Of a stretch of 64,000 nucleotides of DNA, positions 1-8,461 are shown one piece after another. Origin of the DNA: Amycolatopsis endophytica. Lineage in GTDB: Bacteria > Actinomycetota > Actinomycetes > Mycobacteriales > Pseudonocardiaceae. The stretch lies in assembly GCF_013410405.1 (NCBI RefSeq), contig NZ_JACCFK010000002.1, forward strand, positions 1,488,001 through 1,552,000. The letters run 5' to 3'. Position numbers and translations under genes: made by a program. Each line of letters opens with the position of its first letter. Positions within the stretch are counted from its first letter, which is position 1. The notes below the pieces were generated by a model that was given only the letters and a program-made list of their open reading frames with translations, did not search any database and was not told the origin of the DNA.

Positions 1-511
1 GGATCACGCAGCCATCTGCACACCGTCCATCAACGCCCCCACCCGGCGCGAACGACTCCGGCTCCGGCATGCGACCGGACACCCTCGCGATGAACTCCGC
101 CGGCACCCGCCGCCGACGGGACGCACAGCAGCCCACCGCCGGGTGGCCGGGCGCCAGTGATCCGGTTTGCAGCACGGAGAACCGCCGCACCATCTCGGGC
201 CGGGTGGCGTTGCGCCGCACGAGCGCGTCGCACGTGTCGGCGGTGGATGCTTTCCGGCCGGCCATCACGGAGGTTCGCCGCCCCGGCCGCGCGGCCGGTG
301 AACGGAATGCCTCCGCGTCGCGACGATCGAGCACGGCCGGCAGCAGCCCGTCCTCGGGCCCGGCGGGGCGTAGCAGGCCGGGCACGGCAGACCACAGGCA
401 TCCGTCCCGCATCGACAGCGACCGGAACCCGCCCTCGCCGATCAGGCGGTCGGCTTCGTGCGGGATCCGACGTCGCTGCCGCGCGACGGGCGGGCACGTC
501 CCTTCCCGCAT
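1..511 (-). pseudogene. Decayed TetR-family regulator (partial)
   Basis: Reading the minus strand from an ATG at 511, one frame stays open to the window edge. It resembles a TetR regulator: an N-terminal stretch like EADRLIGEGGFRSLSMRD, then GLLPAVLDRRDAEAF where the end of the helix-turn-helix normally lies, then DALVRRNATRPEMVRRFSVL, typical of the TetR ligand domain. The helix-turn-helix is several residues too short. Near the 3' end the expected terminus (GALMDGVQMAA then stop) is in another frame, so at least one frameshift is present. I infer a dead gene. A rapidly diverging but working gene is less likely. Confidence 0.55.
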
Positions 512-698
512 GCGCCCACCCTTCGCCCTGACCGCGGGAACTGGTGGACCACATCTCGAATACGGCACCGAGCAGGCCACGGGCGACGGCGTCGAGGTCG
601 GGGTACCGGTCACGAACACCGGCAACGGGACGGCCTCGAGGTGATGCCGGTGTTGGTGAGCCCGCCCGGCTCCGCCGTCGGGGAGCGCCACGCGAACT

Positions 699-840
699 GA
701 AAGCGTTCGCGAACGTGCCGACCCGTCGACCATCAGGCGGGCGCCCTCGGGCGGACATCGCAGGGACCGCACGCGGGCAGGGACGTGAACACGACGTGCT
801 CGTCCGGGTGGCACGGACCTGACACGGCGAGCGTCGCTCC
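699..840 (-). pseudogene. Scrap of a zinc-type alcohol dehydrogenase
   Basis: On the minus strand, residues GPCHPDEHVVFTSLPACGPC (about 760-840) look like the 'GDHVVF..PACG.C' segment around the structural zinc of medium-chain dehydrogenases. A stretch VGTFANAF in a different frame (699-722) looks like the 'LGTFAEY' that follows in that family. The intervening cysteine lobe is missing and the frames do not connect. The rest of 512-859 shows no gene that I can support. Confidence 0.3.
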
Positions 841-859
841 TCCTTGAGCCGAAGTGTCC

Positions 860-2302
860 TTACAGGACGACGGTGACGACCTTTTCCTCGGTGTTGGCCA
901 GGATGCCGCTCCAGCCGAGTTCGCGGCCGACACCACTGGACTTCATGCCGCCCCACGGCAGGGCGGCGTCGATGGGCGCCCAGCCGTTGACGCCGACGGC
1001 ACCGGCGCGCACCTGGCCGGCGAGCGCGTGCGCGGCGCTGACGTCTCGGGTCCAGATGGTCGCGGCGAGCCCGTAGGTGGTGGTGTTGGCGATCCGGATC
1101 GCCTCGGCCGGGTCGTCGAACGGGATCACCGAGCCGACCGGGCCGAAGATCTCCTCGCGGGCGATCGTCATGTCGTTGTGGACGTCGGCGAAGATCGTCG
1201 GCTGCACGAAGTAGCCGGGACGCTCGGGGCGCGCGCCGCCGGTGACGAGGCGGGCACCTTCGGACCGGCCCTTCTCGATGTAGCCGAGGACGCGGTCCTG
1301 CTGCTTCTTGCTGACCAGCGCGCCCATCGTGGTGGCCGGATCGAGCGGGTCGCCGAGGACCTGCTGCGACGCGGACCCGGCGAGCGCGTCGACCACGTCG
1401 GTGTACAGCGAGCGGTGCACGAGCACGCGGGTGCCCGCCGCGCACACCTGGCCCTGGTTGAAGAACAGGCCCATCGCGGTGCCGCCGATGGCGGCTTCGA
1501 GGTCGGCGTCGGCGAGGATGATCTGCGGCGACTTGCCACCCAGTTCGAGGGTGACGCGCTTGAACGACCGGGCCGCGGCGACGCCGACGTGCCTGCCCAC
1601 CTCGGGGCTGCCGGTGAAGCTGATCTTGTCGACGCCCGGGTGGTCGATCAGCGCCTGGCCGGTCACGTTCCCGAGACCGGGCAGCACGCTGACCACGCCG
1701 TCGGGGACACCGGCTTCCTCGATCAACTTGGCCAGGTGCAGGATCGACAGCGGCGCGTCCTCCGGCGGCTTGACGACCACGGTGTTGCCCGCGGCCAGCG
1801 CGGGCGCCAGCTTCCACGCGGTGATCATCAGCGGCGTGTTCCACGGGATGATCGCGGCGATGACGCCGACCGGCTCGCGGCGCGTGTAGGAGTGGGCGGG
1901 ACGGCCGAGGTAGCCGTCGGTGGGGATGACCTGGCCGGTGATCTTGTCCGCCCAGCCGGCGAAGTGGCGGAAGGTGCGGGCCGCGTTGGGCAGGTCGAGC
2001 ACCGCGGGCTGGCCGACGGGCTTGCCGATGTCGAGTGCTTCGAGACGGGCCAGCAGTTCGGCGTCGCGGTCGATCAGGTCGGCCACCCGGTTGAGGATGA
2101 CACCGCGTCGGGAGCCGGGCAGAGCGGCCCACTCCCCCGACAGCTGAGCACGCGCGGCGGCGACGGCTTCGTCGACGTCCGCCGGGGAGGCGGCCGAGAC
2201 GTCGGTCAGCTTCTCCTCGGTCGCCGGGTTGAGGTCGGCGAACGTGCCACCACCGCCGTCGCGCCACTGGCCTGCCAGGAACAGCTGATTGGGGTAGCTC
2301 AC
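860..2302 (-). CDS. NAD(P)-dependent aldehyde dehydrogenase
   Basis: 480-residue member of the aldehyde dehydrogenase superfamily, which oxidises aldehydes to acids in the cytoplasm. Visible motifs in order: IPWNTPLM and KPPEDAPLS of the cofactor domain, FTGSPEVG, the general-base motif LELGGKSP, and the nucleophilic cysteine in NQGQVCAAG. The C-terminal GGMKSSGVGREL is also typical. Length is normal for the family. I chose the GTG at 2302 (VSYPNQLFLAG) because GAGGAGAAG lies just upstream; the frame is open further but without family similarity. The nearest named relatives are betaine-aldehyde and geranial dehydrogenases, but the substrate cannot be told. The MarR gene lies upstream on the same strand. 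Confidence 0.93.
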   Translation of the reverse strand: MSYPNQLFLAGQWRDGGGGTFADLNPATEEKLTDVSAASPADVDEAVAAARAQLSGEWAALPGSRRGVILNRVADLIDRDAELLARLEALDIGKPVGQPAVLDLPNAARTFRHFAGWADKITGQVIPTDGYLGRPAHSYTRREPVGVIAAIIPWNTPLMITAWKLAPALAAGNTVVVKPPEDAPLSILHLAKLIEEAGVPDGVVSVLPGLGNVTGQALIDHPGVDKISFTGSPEVGRHVGVAAARSFKRVTLELGGKSPQIILADADLEAAIGGTAMGLFFNQGQVCAAGTRVLVHRSLYTDVVDALAGSASQQVLGDPLDPATTMGALVSKKQQDRVLGYIEKGRSEGARLVTGGARPERPGYFVQPTIFADVHNDMTIAREEIFGPVGSVIPFDDPAEAIRIANTTTYGLAATIWTRDVSAAHALAGQVRAGAVGVNGWAPIDAALPWGGMKSSGVGRELGWSGILANTEEKVVTVVL

Positions 2303-2430
2303 GAGCACTTCTCCTCGGCGATCGTCGATCGCGGCCCCCGTGCGGGCCGCTTGCGGTTGTTCCCGAGGATGCACTTGCGGCGGGTGGGCGGTCTTGCGTT
2401 TGCGCGCACGGCTCTTGTGCCTGCGCGACC

Positions 2431-2856
2431 TCAGCGCTTCGTGACGGCCCGCTCGAGCAGGGCCTGCAGGGCGCGCTGTTCCGGTTCGGAGAGCGCGGCC
2501 AGCGGTGATTCCTCGCTGAGGAGGTCGAGCAGCTGTTCTCGCAGTGCCGCGCCGTCGGCGGTGAGGACGAGCCGCTTGGCCCGGCGGTCGGTGGGGTGCG
2601 GGCAGCGTTCGATCAGTGCCCTGCGCTCGAGCTTGTCGACGACGACCGTGGCGTTGGACGGTTCGCAGCTCATACGCTCGGCCAGCTCGCCCATGCTCAT
2701 CGGCCCGGTCAGCTCGCGTAGCGCGGTCCCCTGGGCCGCCGTGAGCCCGAGCTTGCCCGCGCAGTGCCGCATGTGGGCTCCGATCTGGCTCGCGAGGCCG
2801 TTGACCAGACCGCACAGCGCTCGATCGGCGGCGACCCTGGGCTGCGACCTGACCAT
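2431..2856 (-). CDS. MarR-family transcriptional regulator
   Basis: 141-residue winged-helix repressor. The core LTAAQGTALRELTGPMSMGELAERM, followed by EPSNATVVVDKLERRALIER and the DRRAKRLVLT wing, is characteristic of MarR. The ATG at 2856 is chosen because the family N-terminus begins there; an upstream in-frame start at 2904 would run through the AT-rich operator region. The gene is divergent from the metallo-hydrolase at 2928, and the 71-base gap holds palindromes suited to a MarR dimer. It probably controls that gene and itself, and perhaps the aldehyde dehydrogenase downstream. Confidence 0.88.
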   Translation of the reverse strand: MVRSQPRVAADRALCGLVNGLASQIGAHMRHCAGKLGLTAAQGTALRELTGPMSMGELAERMSCEPSNATVVVDKLERRALIERCPHPTDRRAKRLVLTADGAALREQLLDLLSEESPLAALSEPEQRALQALLERAVTKR

Positions 2857-2892
2857 GATCACAGCATACCGCAAGCAGTAATATTTATAGAT

Positions 2893-2910
2893 TGAACCTT
2901 TCAAGCTTGA
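2893..2910. promoter_or_regulatory. Overlapping palindromes, probable MarR operator
   Basis: TTGAA-CCT-TTCAA (2893-2905) overlaps the perfect decamer TCAAGCTTGA (2901-2910) in an unusually AT-rich gap between the MarR gene and the divergent hydrolase. MarR proteins commonly bind such sites over their own promoter. A TATACG hexamer follows at 2913-2918, close to the ATG at 2928. Confidence 0.55.
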
Positions 2911-2927
2911 GGTATACGGTCGCGATC

Positions 2928-3746
2928 ATGGAACGACTCCGACGCCCCGCGCTCCTCCGTTCACTGCACCTCGGCGACACGAAGGTCACCCACCTCCCCG
3001 ACGGCGCGGTCCAGCTCGATCCGCTGGCCTGGTTCCCGGGCACCACCGCCGAGACCTGGGCGGGATACCTCGACGAGACCGGCCATTTCGTGGCGAGCAT
3101 CGGCGGGCTCCTGGTCGAACACGGCGACCGCGCACTGCTGATCGACGCCGGGTTCGGGCCGCGGTCCGCGCCTCCGGGCGACATCCACGGCCCCATCCAG
3201 GGCGGCACAATGCTCGGCAACCTCGGCCGTCCGCCCTCGGACGTCGAGGCGGTGGCCTACACCCACCTGCACGAGGACCACATCGGCTGGGTCGCGCACC
3301 CGGGCGGCGAACCCGCCTTCGCCCACGCCGAACACCTGCTGGCCGCGGCGGAGTGGGCACAGCGCGACCTGGCCGGAGCCGCGGCGGCGGAGGCGCTGCG
3401 GCCGCGCGTGCGCACGGTGACCGACGGAGAGGAGATCTTCCCCGGCGTGCGGGCCCTGTTCGCCGCGGGGCACACGGCCGGCCACACCGCCTACGTGATC
3501 AGCGGAGGCGGCCGCCGCCTGATCGCGTTCGGCGACGCGATCCACTCACCGGTCCAGATCGGACACCCCGAGTGGCGATGCGCGGTCGACTTCGATCCCG
3601 CGCAGGCGGTGGAGTTCCGGCACCGCCTGGTGTCCGAACTGGCCGAGCCGGACACGATCGGCTTCGGGATCCACCTCGCCGACGTGGTGTTCGGCCGCGT
3701 GGACACCAGCGGCGGGCAGGCGAGCTGGATCCCGGTCGACGACTGA
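2928..3746 (+). CDS. Metallo-beta-lactamase-fold hydrolase (lactonase-like)
   Basis: 272 residues. The dinuclear metal motif H-x-H-x-D-H appears as THLHEDHIGW, followed by AGHTAGHTAY and GDAIHSPVQ, which supply the further His and Asp ligands. This set and length match the family that includes N-acyl homoserine lactonases. The true substrate may be another lactone or ester. The ATG at 2928 sits close behind TATACG, so the message may be almost leaderless. Divergent from the MarR gene, with the palindromes between them. No signal peptide is seen, so it is cytoplasmic. Confidence 0.85.
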   Translation: MERLRRPALLRSLHLGDTKVTHLPDGAVQLDPLAWFPGTTAETWAGYLDETGHFVASIGGLLVEHGDRALLIDAGFGPRSAPPGDIHGPIQGGTMLGNLGRPPSDVEAVAYTHLHEDHIGWVAHPGGEPAFAHAEHLLAAAEWAQRDLAGAAAAEALRPRVRTVTDGEEIFPGVRALFAAGHTAGHTAYVISGGGRRLIAFGDAIHSPVQIGHPEWRCAVDFDPAQAVEFRHRLVSELAEPDTIGFGIHLADVVFGRVDTSGGQASWIPVDD

Positions 3747-3772
3747 TCCCCCTGCCGGGAAGTGAGAGGATT

Positions 3773-3793
3773 GCCGGGGTCGCCGACCCCGGC
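3773..3793. terminator. Hairpin between convergent genes
   Basis: GCCGGGGTC-GCC-GACCCCGGC forms a perfect 9-bp stem with a 3-base loop, followed by TTCCCC. It lies 26 bases after the hydrolase stop, between convergent genes, and could end transcripts from both sides. The U-tract is poor, as is usual in GC-rich actinomycetes. Confidence 0.6.
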
Positions 3794-3908
3794 TTCCCCA
3801 CGGTGGGACCACCAGCAGCATCTCGAAATCGTCGTCGAAAACGAGCTCAGGCCTCCAGCGAACGGAGGTGTCAAGGAGGCGCCATCGCACGTGCCGCGGC
3901 GTGCCGCA

Positions 3909-5207
3909 TCACCCTGCCGGAGCCGTGATCCGGTTCGCCGCCCGCAGGTGCTCAGGCTCGGCGATGAACCGCGCGCCCAGCACCGACAGCAGGCACAACA
4001 CCCCGCACACCAGTGCGATCGGCCAGGTCTGCCCGCCCGAGGCCGAGTTCAGGGCGGCCGCGACGAACGGGATGCAGCCGCCGACGATCGCACCGGCGAT
4101 CTCGCGCGTGAACGTGACGCCGGTGTAGCGGTAGCCGACGGGGAACAGCTCCGACATCATCGTCGCCTGCGACGCCAGCGTCAGGTCGTTGCACAGCGTG
4201 TAGAGCAGCACCAGCGCCGCCCAGATCACCACCGGTGTGCCGGTGTCGAGCAGGAAGAAGAACGGGTAGAACAGCAGCGCCGCCGCGGTCGCGCCCGCCG
4301 TCATCACCGGCCGCCGCCCGAACCGGTCGCACAGCCAGCCCGCGGTGGGCACCGTGACGACCTTGAGCGCGTTGGCGATGACGATGCCGATCAGGCCGAC
4401 CCACGCCGCGGTCCCGACCTCTTTGGACAGATAGGTCAGCGCGTAGACCGAGGGCAGGTAGCTGATCACGTTGGGCGCCACGGAAATCAGCATGCCTGGC
4501 ACGATCTTGCGCCCGGAGGTGGCGAACAGCGCCCGCAGCGGCGCCCGTGTGCTGCGGCCCTCCTGCTTGGCGCGCTCGAACTCGGGGCTGTCGCGGACCT
4601 TGAGCCGCACGATGATCCCGGCGAGGCCGACCAGACAGCTGAGCAGGAACGGGATCCGCCATCCATAGCCGAGGAAGTCCTCTTCGGACATCAGCGCCGA
4701 GGTCAGGAAGAAGATCCCGGTGGCCACCAGCGATCCGATCGCGTTGCCCAGGGTGGGCGCGCTCGCGTTCAGGCCGCGGGACCGGGTTTCGGCGTGTTCG
4801 GCGGACAACAGCATCGCCCCGGCGTACTCGCCGCCCGCGCCCAGGCCCTGCACCACCCGCAACAGCACCAGCGCGACCGGCGCGAACACCCCGGCGGTGG
4901 CATAGCTGGGCAGGACTCCGATCAACGTGGACGCCACGGCCATCACCATCAACGTCACGAACAGCATCGTGCGGCGCCCGACCCGGTCACCGAGGATGCC
5001 GATGATCACCCCGCCGACCGGTCGCGCGAAGAACCCGACGGCGAACGTCGCCAGCGACGACAGGGTCGCGACCACCGGGTCACCGGAGGGGAAGAACACC
5101 TGCGGCAGCACGAGGGCGGCGGCCGTGCCGTACAGGGAGAAGTCGTACCACTCGAGCGCGGTACCCACGGTCGATCCGACCGTCGCGCGGCTGATGCGAG
5201 ATGTCAT
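3909..5207 (-). CDS. MFS transporter, metabolite:H+ symporter type
   Basis: 432 residues with about 12 hydrophobic segments. The N-terminal GTALEWYDFSLYG, the loop GDRVGRRTML and VVQGLGAGGEYAGA are hallmarks of the metabolite:H+ symporter family (ShiA, KgtP, ProP relatives). It imports an organic acid or similar solute with protons. The gene is divergent from the unknown gene at 5318 and shares its control region. Reading upstream of the ATG at 5207, one sees TAGCCT (5263-5268) and TTGACC (5287-5292) 18 bases apart as a promoter, with a palindromic operator at the expected start site. Confidence 0.9.
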   Translation of the reverse strand: MTSRISRATVGSTVGTALEWYDFSLYGTAAALVLPQVFFPSGDPVVATLSSLATFAVGFFARPVGGVIIGILGDRVGRRTMLFVTLMVMAVASTLIGVLPSYATAGVFAPVALVLLRVVQGLGAGGEYAGAMLLSAEHAETRSRGLNASAPTLGNAIGSLVATGIFFLTSALMSEEDFLGYGWRIPFLLSCLVGLAGIIVRLKVRDSPEFERAKQEGRSTRAPLRALFATSGRKIVPGMLISVAPNVISYLPSVYALTYLSKEVGTAAWVGLIGIVIANALKVVTVPTAGWLCDRFGRRPVMTAGATAAALLFYPFFFLLDTGTPVVIWAALVLLYTLCNDLTLASQATMMSELFPVGYRYTGVTFTREIAGAIVGGCIPFVAAALNSASGGQTWPIALVCGVLCLLSVLGARFIAEPEHLRAANRITAPAG

Positions 5208-5240
5208 CGCCGACCCTTCGTTGCGTCCTGTGAACGTCTA

Positions 5241-5330
5241 CATTAACGTTCATGGTGGCGACAGGCTACGAGTTCGCTTTCGCTTCGGTCAAGAGAGAAG
5301 AGCTTGGTTTGACCACCATGAACGTTAATG
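5241..5330. promoter_or_regulatory. Inverted pair of LacI-type operators with a promoter between
   Basis: CATTAACGTTCATGGTGG (5241-5258) recurs exactly as its reverse complement at 5313-5330. Each contains a palindromic core with central AACGTT, the CG-centred pattern typical of LacI-family sites. The centres are 76 bp apart. A minus-strand promoter (TTGACC 5287-5292, 18 bases, TAGCCT 5263-5268) lies between them. The LacI gene at 6571 is the obvious candidate to bind here, controlling both the MFS gene and the genes from 5318. Confidence 0.75.
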
Positions 5331-6223
5331 ACGCTCGGCTGACGAAGTACAACCCGCTGTCCCGGGTGCTGTGCTTCGACACCTTCGACACCACCACCCA
5401 CGGCTGGACCGAGCTGCTCGGCAACTACGACGGCAGCGGCGACCTGGACACCGTGGACGACCACATGCGCGACTTCCGGCCGCCGCAGCTGTCCTCGTGC
5501 TCGTTCTTCGACGTCGGCACCCACGGGACGATGAGCGGCGACTACGCGCTCAAGCTGGCCACCCGCCCCCACCCCGGCCACACCGCGACCGGGATCCGGC
5601 GCCTGACCATGGCAGGCCGCGGACTGGTGCGCATCGAAACGCACTTCGCGTTCAAGGCCGAGGCCACCGTCGGCCACGAGGCGCCGTCCTCGGTCGGCTG
5701 GGACGGCAACCGGCACCCGTCGGAGTCGCAGTTCGGCGCGTTCACCGTGGCCACCGACATCTGCGCGGACGGCGGCGTGCGCTTCCACAACGTCATCCGC
5801 TACCAGAACACCGACCTCGACGGCGAGATGACGCAGCGCTGGATGTATCCCGTGGTGCCGGAGCCGACGCCGCGCGACCACGTCGAGGGCAAGTTCGCGC
5901 TCCCCTACGCCGCCGACTTCACCGCGCCGGACCCGGCCGACTGGCGCACCTTCGACGAGAAGCTCGAACTGTGCGTCAACGAGGTACCCACCAAGATCAA
6001 CTGGCACTACCTGCGGTGGGACATCGACACCAGCACACGGTCCAATGTGGAGCTCCAGCTCAACGACCGCGTGATGGACATGCGGGACGTGCCCGTGCCG
6101 CCCTACGCCGACCGCTACGACACGCTGGAAAACCTGCTCAACTTCTACTTCTCGGTCCGCACGCACTCCGGCGTCCGGAACTTCCTGTTCCTGGACTCGG
6201 TCCTGATCTCGGTGGAATGGTGA
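5318..6223 (+). CDS. Uncharacterised protein, DUF6772-like
   Basis: 301 residues, no signal peptide or membrane segment. The opening KYNPLSRVLCFDTFD, then HGWTELLGNYDGS, DYALKLATRP and LVRIETHFAFKAEA, match from memory a family listed as DUF6772, whose members tend to sit in sugar or acid catabolic clusters. A beta-sandwich, carbohydrate-binding-like fold is plausible from the many alternating aromatic and polar strands, but this is inference. I chose the ATG at 5318 because the alternative at 5252 would lie inside the first operator. It leads a transcript with the small protein and the LacI regulator. Confidence 0.72.
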   Translation: MNVNDARLTKYNPLSRVLCFDTFDTTTHGWTELLGNYDGSGDLDTVDDHMRDFRPPQLSSCSFFDVGTHGTMSGDYALKLATRPHPGHTATGIRRLTMAGRGLVRIETHFAFKAEATVGHEAPSSVGWDGNRHPSESQFGAFTVATDICADGGVRFHNVIRYQNTDLDGEMTQRWMYPVVPEPTPRDHVEGKFALPYAADFTAPDPADWRTFDEKLELCVNEVPTKINWHYLRWDIDTSTRSNVELQLNDRVMDMRDVPVPPYADRYDTLENLLNFYFSVRTHSGVRNFLFLDSVLISVEW

Positions 6224-6231
6224 GGCACGAC

Positions 6232-6555
6232 ATGCGCTCGACGATGACGGCGGTCCTGGAACGCAACACCGTGGTGCGGGAGGACTTCGCGACCGAGCCC
6301 TACGAACTGCCGTGGGCGTCGGAGGCGCGGTTCTTCGTGCAGGCACTGGAGGCCGACGGGGTGCTGGAGTTCCACACCGAGATCTCCCCGGACGGCCTGC
6401 ACTGGTGCCCGCTGGAGGACACCGCGCACCACATCGACTCCCCCGGTCTGATCACCTGGCCGGTGACCGGGTTCGGGCAGTGGCTGCGGGTGCGGTGCTC
6501 GGTGGCCCCCGGCGCTGCCGCGAAGCTGCGGATCTATCTTGTAGGCAAGGGTTGA
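6232..6555 (+). CDS. Small uncharacterised protein
   Basis: 107 residues beginning MRSTMTAVLERNTVV. It begins 8 bases after the stop of the previous gene, with GTGAGG just upstream; a GTG at 6220 overlapping that stop is an alternative start. The sequence is rich in Trp and Tyr and has short beta-like segments (RFFVQALEADGVLEFHTEIS). It is not recognised. Its coupling to the DUF6772-like gene and the LacI regulator suggests the two unknown proteins act together. Confidence 0.7.
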   Translation: MRSTMTAVLERNTVVREDFATEPYELPWASEARFFVQALEADGVLEFHTEISPDGLHWCPLEDTAHHIDSPGLITWPVTGFGQWLRVRCSVAPGAAAKLRIYLVGKG

Positions 6556-6570
6556 TCCGGAGGTCGGCTG

Positions 6571-7590
6571 GTGGTGCGCGCTCGGCGGGTCACGTTACGT
6601 GACGTCGCGGACAGGGTCGGCCTGTCCGCCAACACCGTGTCCCGCGCGTTGTCGGGCAAGGACCAGGTCAGCGAGAGCACGCGCGAGATGATCGTGGCCG
6701 AGGCGCGGCGGCTGGGCTACGTGCCCAACAGCCACGCCCGGTCGCTCGTCTCCGGCACCACGATGGTGCTCGCGCTGGTGATCACCAACCCGTCGAACCC
6801 GTTCTACGCGGCGCTGATCTCGGCGGTCGAGCGGCAGTGCCGTCTCGCCGGGTACTCGGTCCTGCTGCTGGTCACCGAGGAGAACGAGGACAACGAGGCA
6901 CGCGCGGTGCAGCAGCTGCTGCGGTTCGGCGTCGACGGGGTGCTGGCCGTGCCGATCCAGCACCGGCCCGGCGTGTGGGCGGAACTGTCCGGCGCCGGGC
7001 TGCCGGTCGTGCTGCTCAGCCGGGACATCCCGGAGCTGGGGTTCGACTTCGTGGGCACCGATGTCGAGCGGGCCGTCGAGGACGCCGTGGCGCGGGTGGC
7101 CGTCCCCGGAACGCGGGCGTGGCTGTTCGAGGAGGACCTGGAGATCAGCACGGTCGCCGCGCGGACGGCCGCGTTCCAGCGAGCCTTCGGCGATGATTCG
7201 CTGGTGCTGAAGGTGCCGGGACGCCGGACGCGGGGCGCCGCGCTGCCGTGGCGGCCCGACGACGCCTACCGGCTGGCGGCGGGACTGATCAGCCGTGAGC
7301 GGCATCCGGAACTGGTCGTGACCGGCAACGACTACTTCGCGCTCGGGGTGTACAAGGCCGTGCGGGAGTGCGGGCTGACGATCGGATCGGACGTGCGGGT
7401 GCTCGGCTACGGCGACCACCCGTTCGCCGCGTACCTGGAGCCGGGCCTGACGACGATCCGGCTGCCCGCGGACGACGTCGGCTCGGCCGGGGTGGACCTG
7501 CTGCTGCGGCGGATCGCCGACCCGTCGCGCCCGCGTGAGGTGATCCACCTGAGCGCGACGCTGGTGGAACGGGACTCCGCGCGGGGCTGA
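6571..7590 (+). CDS. LacI-family transcriptional regulator
   Basis: 339 residues. The N-terminal helix-turn-helix with hinge reads TLRDVADRVGLSANTVSRAL and VPNSHARSL. The periplasmic-binding-like effector domain follows (ITNPSNPFYAALISAVERQC, RFGVDGVLAVP, VTGNDYFALGVYKA). GGAGG at 6559-6563 lies 7 bases before the GTG at 6571. Being the last gene of its operon and preceded by an inverted pair of LacI-style operators 1.25 kb upstream, it probably represses the MFS and DUF genes until the transported compound or a product is present. Confidence 0.9.
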   Translation: MVRARRVTLRDVADRVGLSANTVSRALSGKDQVSESTREMIVAEARRLGYVPNSHARSLVSGTTMVLALVITNPSNPFYAALISAVERQCRLAGYSVLLLVTEENEDNEARAVQQLLRFGVDGVLAVPIQHRPGVWAELSGAGLPVVLLSRDIPELGFDFVGTDVERAVEDAVARVAVPGTRAWLFEEDLEISTVAARTAAFQRAFGDDSLVLKVPGRRTRGAALPWRPDDAYRLAAGLISRERHPELVVTGNDYFALGVYKAVRECGLTIGSDVRVLGYGDHPFAAYLEPGLTTIRLPADDVGSAGVDLLLRRIADPSRPREVIHLSATLVERDSARG

Positions 7591-7628
7591 TCTTGTCCCG
7601 GACGGCTCATCCGGGTCAGACTGCGTGG

Positions 7629-8426
7629 GTGAACCGCGTGCGCATCGACATCACCGACGGCGTCGCCGACGTGCGGCTCGACCGCGCCGGCAAGCGCAAC
7701 GCCCTGGATCCCGCGATGTTCGCGGCCCTCGTGCACGCCGGGGAACGGTTGAAGACCGAGCCGGGGCTGCGGGCGGTCGTGCTGTCCGGCGAGGGGCCCG
7801 ACTTCTGCGCGGGCCTGGACTTCGCCGCGTTCCGGGCGATGCGGTCCGGCGGGCGGATCAGCGCGGACGTCGACCTGCCGCCCGCGGACGGCCCGGCGAA
7901 GGCGACCGGGCAGCGCGCCGCGCACGTGTGGACGGAGGTTCCGGTGCCGGTGATCGCCGCGATCACGGGGCACGCGCTGGGTGGCGGGCTGCAGATCGCG
8001 CTCGGCGCGGACATCCGGATCGTCACGGCGGACGCGAAGCTGTCGGTGCTGGAGATCAAGTGGGGGCTGATCCCGGACATGACGGGCACGCAGGTGCTGC
8101 CCGAGCTGGTCGGCCGGGACGTGGCGAAGGAGCTGACGTTCAGCGGCCGCGTCGTGACCGGCGCCGAGGCGGTCTCGCTCGGCCTCGCGACGCGGGTTTC
8201 GCCGGATCCGCACGCGTCGGCGCTGGAGCTCGCCCGATCGATCGCCTCGCGCAGCCCGGACGCGGTGCGCGCGGCGAAGCGCCTGCTCGACCTGCCCCGC
8301 GATCATGCGACCGGTTTCGCCGCGGAGCAGGCGGAGATCACGGCGCTGATCGGCAGCCCCAACCAGGTGGAGGCCGTGACGGCCGAGTTCGGGAAGCGCC
8401 CGCCCCGGTTCACCGATCCGGCCTGA
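7629..8426 (+). CDS. Enoyl-CoA hydratase/isomerase family protein
   Basis: 265 residues, crotonase superfamily. Oxyanion-hole segments are FCAGLDF and HALGGGLQIALGADIR. The following block LEIKWGLIPDMTGT corresponds to the catalytic loop, with Asp where hydratases usually carry the second Glu, so the exact reaction (hydration, isomerisation or hydrolysis) is open. The GTG at 7629 (VNRVRIDITDGV) fits the family N-terminus; a TTG at 7593 would add 12 residues. It follows the LacI gene closely and may belong to the same transcript. Its 3' end faces the helicase operon across a repeat block. Confidence 0.88.
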   Translation: MNRVRIDITDGVADVRLDRAGKRNALDPAMFAALVHAGERLKTEPGLRAVVLSGEGPDFCAGLDFAAFRAMRSGGRISADVDLPPADGPAKATGQRAAHVWTEVPVPVIAAITGHALGGGLQIALGADIRIVTADAKLSVLEIKWGLIPDMTGTQVLPELVGRDVAKELTFSGRVVTGAEAVSLGLATRVSPDPHASALELARSIASRSPDAVRAAKRLLDLPRDHATGFAAEQAEITALIGSPNQVEAVTAEFGKRPPRFTDPA

Positions 8427-8461
8427 CGCCGCTTCCAGCGGGCCCGCCGCCGACGCGAACA

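Noticed and set aside
30..2267. A 745-codon open frame on the minus strand and a 675-codon one on the plus strand over the aldehyde dehydrogenase
   Set aside because: Both are GC-rich shadow frames, almost wholly Arg/Ala/Gly/Pro, with no protein family likeness; the aldehyde dehydrogenase occupies the third frame.
3762..5246. 494-codon plus-strand frame opposite the MFS gene
   Set aside because: Composition is Arg/Gln/His/Asp-rich antisense noise; the minus strand encodes a clear membrane transporter.
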